Shown here: piece after piece, positions 6,803 through 7,003 of the stretch
Numbering within the stretch: the stretch's first letter is position 1
Layout of the letters: every line of letters begins with the position of its first letter
NCBI GenBank assembly: GCA_016195295.1
Contig: JACPZV010000273.1
Location: 1-7,003 of the forward strand
Length of the DNA: 7,003 nucleotides
DNA from: Acidobacteriota bacterium
Lineage (GTDB): Bacteria > Acidobacteriota > Vicinamibacteria > Vicinamibacterales > CAVVIG01
Direction: 5' to 3'
Made by a program: the position numbers and the translations under genes
The notes under the pieces: generated by a model
Seen by the model: only the letters and a program-made list of their open reading frames with translations
Database searches by the model: none
Told to the model about the DNA's origin: nothing

Positions 6803-6811
6803 AGGATAGCA
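6803..6811 (-). promoter_or_regulatory. Extended -10 element candidate of the lipocalin-like gene
   Basis: The minus strand reads TGC-TATCCT, a TG-extended -10 box with four of six matches. It ends 10 nt before the ATG, so transcription starting 6-8 nt later would leave only 2-4 untranslated bases. That fits the missing Shine-Dalgarno. No good -35 box is visible 17 nt upstream, which extended -10 promoters can tolerate. Confidence 0.3.
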
Positions 6812-6816
6812 TTTTC

Positions 6817-6945
6817 TCAACGACGCGCGACGTACTTCGCCATCGCGCCCTCATCGTCCTGAGTGTTGACGATCTCGTATGGGTAGCCGTTTTCGCCGCG
6901 GCCGTTGCGCACGGTGATGGGCGCCTGCGGCTGCCAAGCGTACCG
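6817..6945 (-). pseudogene. C-terminal tail of an unrecognised protein, upstream part missing
   Basis: This frame reads leftward and ends at a TGA (6819-6817), 24 nt before the lipocalin-like start. Its 42 codons end in ENGYPYEIVNTQDDEGAMAKYVARR. About five sixths of third positions are G or C, as expected for real coding in this genome. However, an in-frame TGA at 6948-6946 cuts it off upstream and there is no plausible start or ribosome-binding site. It looks like the tail of a gene whose body has been lost, frameshifted or misassembled. I do not recognise the family, and a chance open frame remains possible. Confidence 0.35.
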
Positions 6946-7003
6946 TCACCGTCAACAATCTCATCGTGATCACGAGCGCCGGCGTGCTGGTGGCGGAAGG
7001 GCA
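6933..7003 (+). CDS. Fragment of a possible hydrolase (metallo-beta-lactamase-fold-like N-terminal strands), 5' end absent, runs off the right edge
   Basis: The plus-strand frame reads AAKRTVTVNNLIVITSAGVLVAEG and is open to the window edge, with almost all third positions G or C. The hydrophobic strand-turn-strand NNLIVITSAGVLVAEG resembles the first beta-hairpin of metallo-beta-lactamase-fold hydrolases, which typically have a similar NN-[LIV]-V-V-T-x-x-G-V-L-V motif before the HxHxDH site. That site would lie beyond the edge. No start codon or Shine-Dalgarno precedes it, and an in-frame TGA lies at 6915-6917, so the beginning is missing or in another frame. The family call is tentative. 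Confidence 0.3.

Overview
The window is GC-rich bacterial chromosome. Its gene content points to Acidobacteriota, probably Vicinamibacteria-like or a related soil lineage. The signs are an Oar-type TonB-dependent receptor with an N-terminal carboxypeptidase-regulatory-like domain, a CRTAC1-type FG-GAP protein next to it, and a secreted protein of a family that is strongly expanded in that phylum. This placement is inference from gene families; no rRNA or marker gene is present. Nearly every intact gene product begins with a signal peptide, so the window is devoted to the cell envelope and periplasm.

Layout. Positions 1-4475 (minus strand) form a likely transcription unit, read right to left. 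It holds a 232-aa outer-membrane beta-barrel protein (4475-3777), then after 49 nt a 1100-aa TonB-dependent receptor (3727-425), then after 82 nt with a strong GC hairpin the N-terminal 114 residues of a CRTAC1/FG-GAP-repeat secreted protein (342-1, running off the window). All three have good Shine-Dalgarno sequences. Together they look like a surface uptake or binding locus, but the substrate cannot be read from the sequence.

Positions 4476-5147 are the odd part. A minus-strand frame begins as a good match to the ClpP-fold SDH/SppA-like serine protease family. It loses all resemblance after about residue 105 (near 4833) and continues into atypical sequence with an AT-rich island, short direct repeats and low-complexity A-tracts. 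I read this as a protease gene broken by an insertion, deletion or mobile-element remnant.

Positions 5342-6304 (plus) encode a 320-aa secreted protein of unknown function. It meets a lipocalin-like secreted protein (6792-6298, minus) tail to tail, and their stop codons overlap.

From 6817 to the right edge there are two short coding-like segments in opposite orientations, both lacking their starts. This suggests a rearrangement scar or an assembly junction. No RNA genes, CRISPR arrays or complete insertion sequences were seen. I found no convincing complete novel system. The broken protease with its repeat-bearing tail, and the 6.9-kb junction, are the least explained structures.
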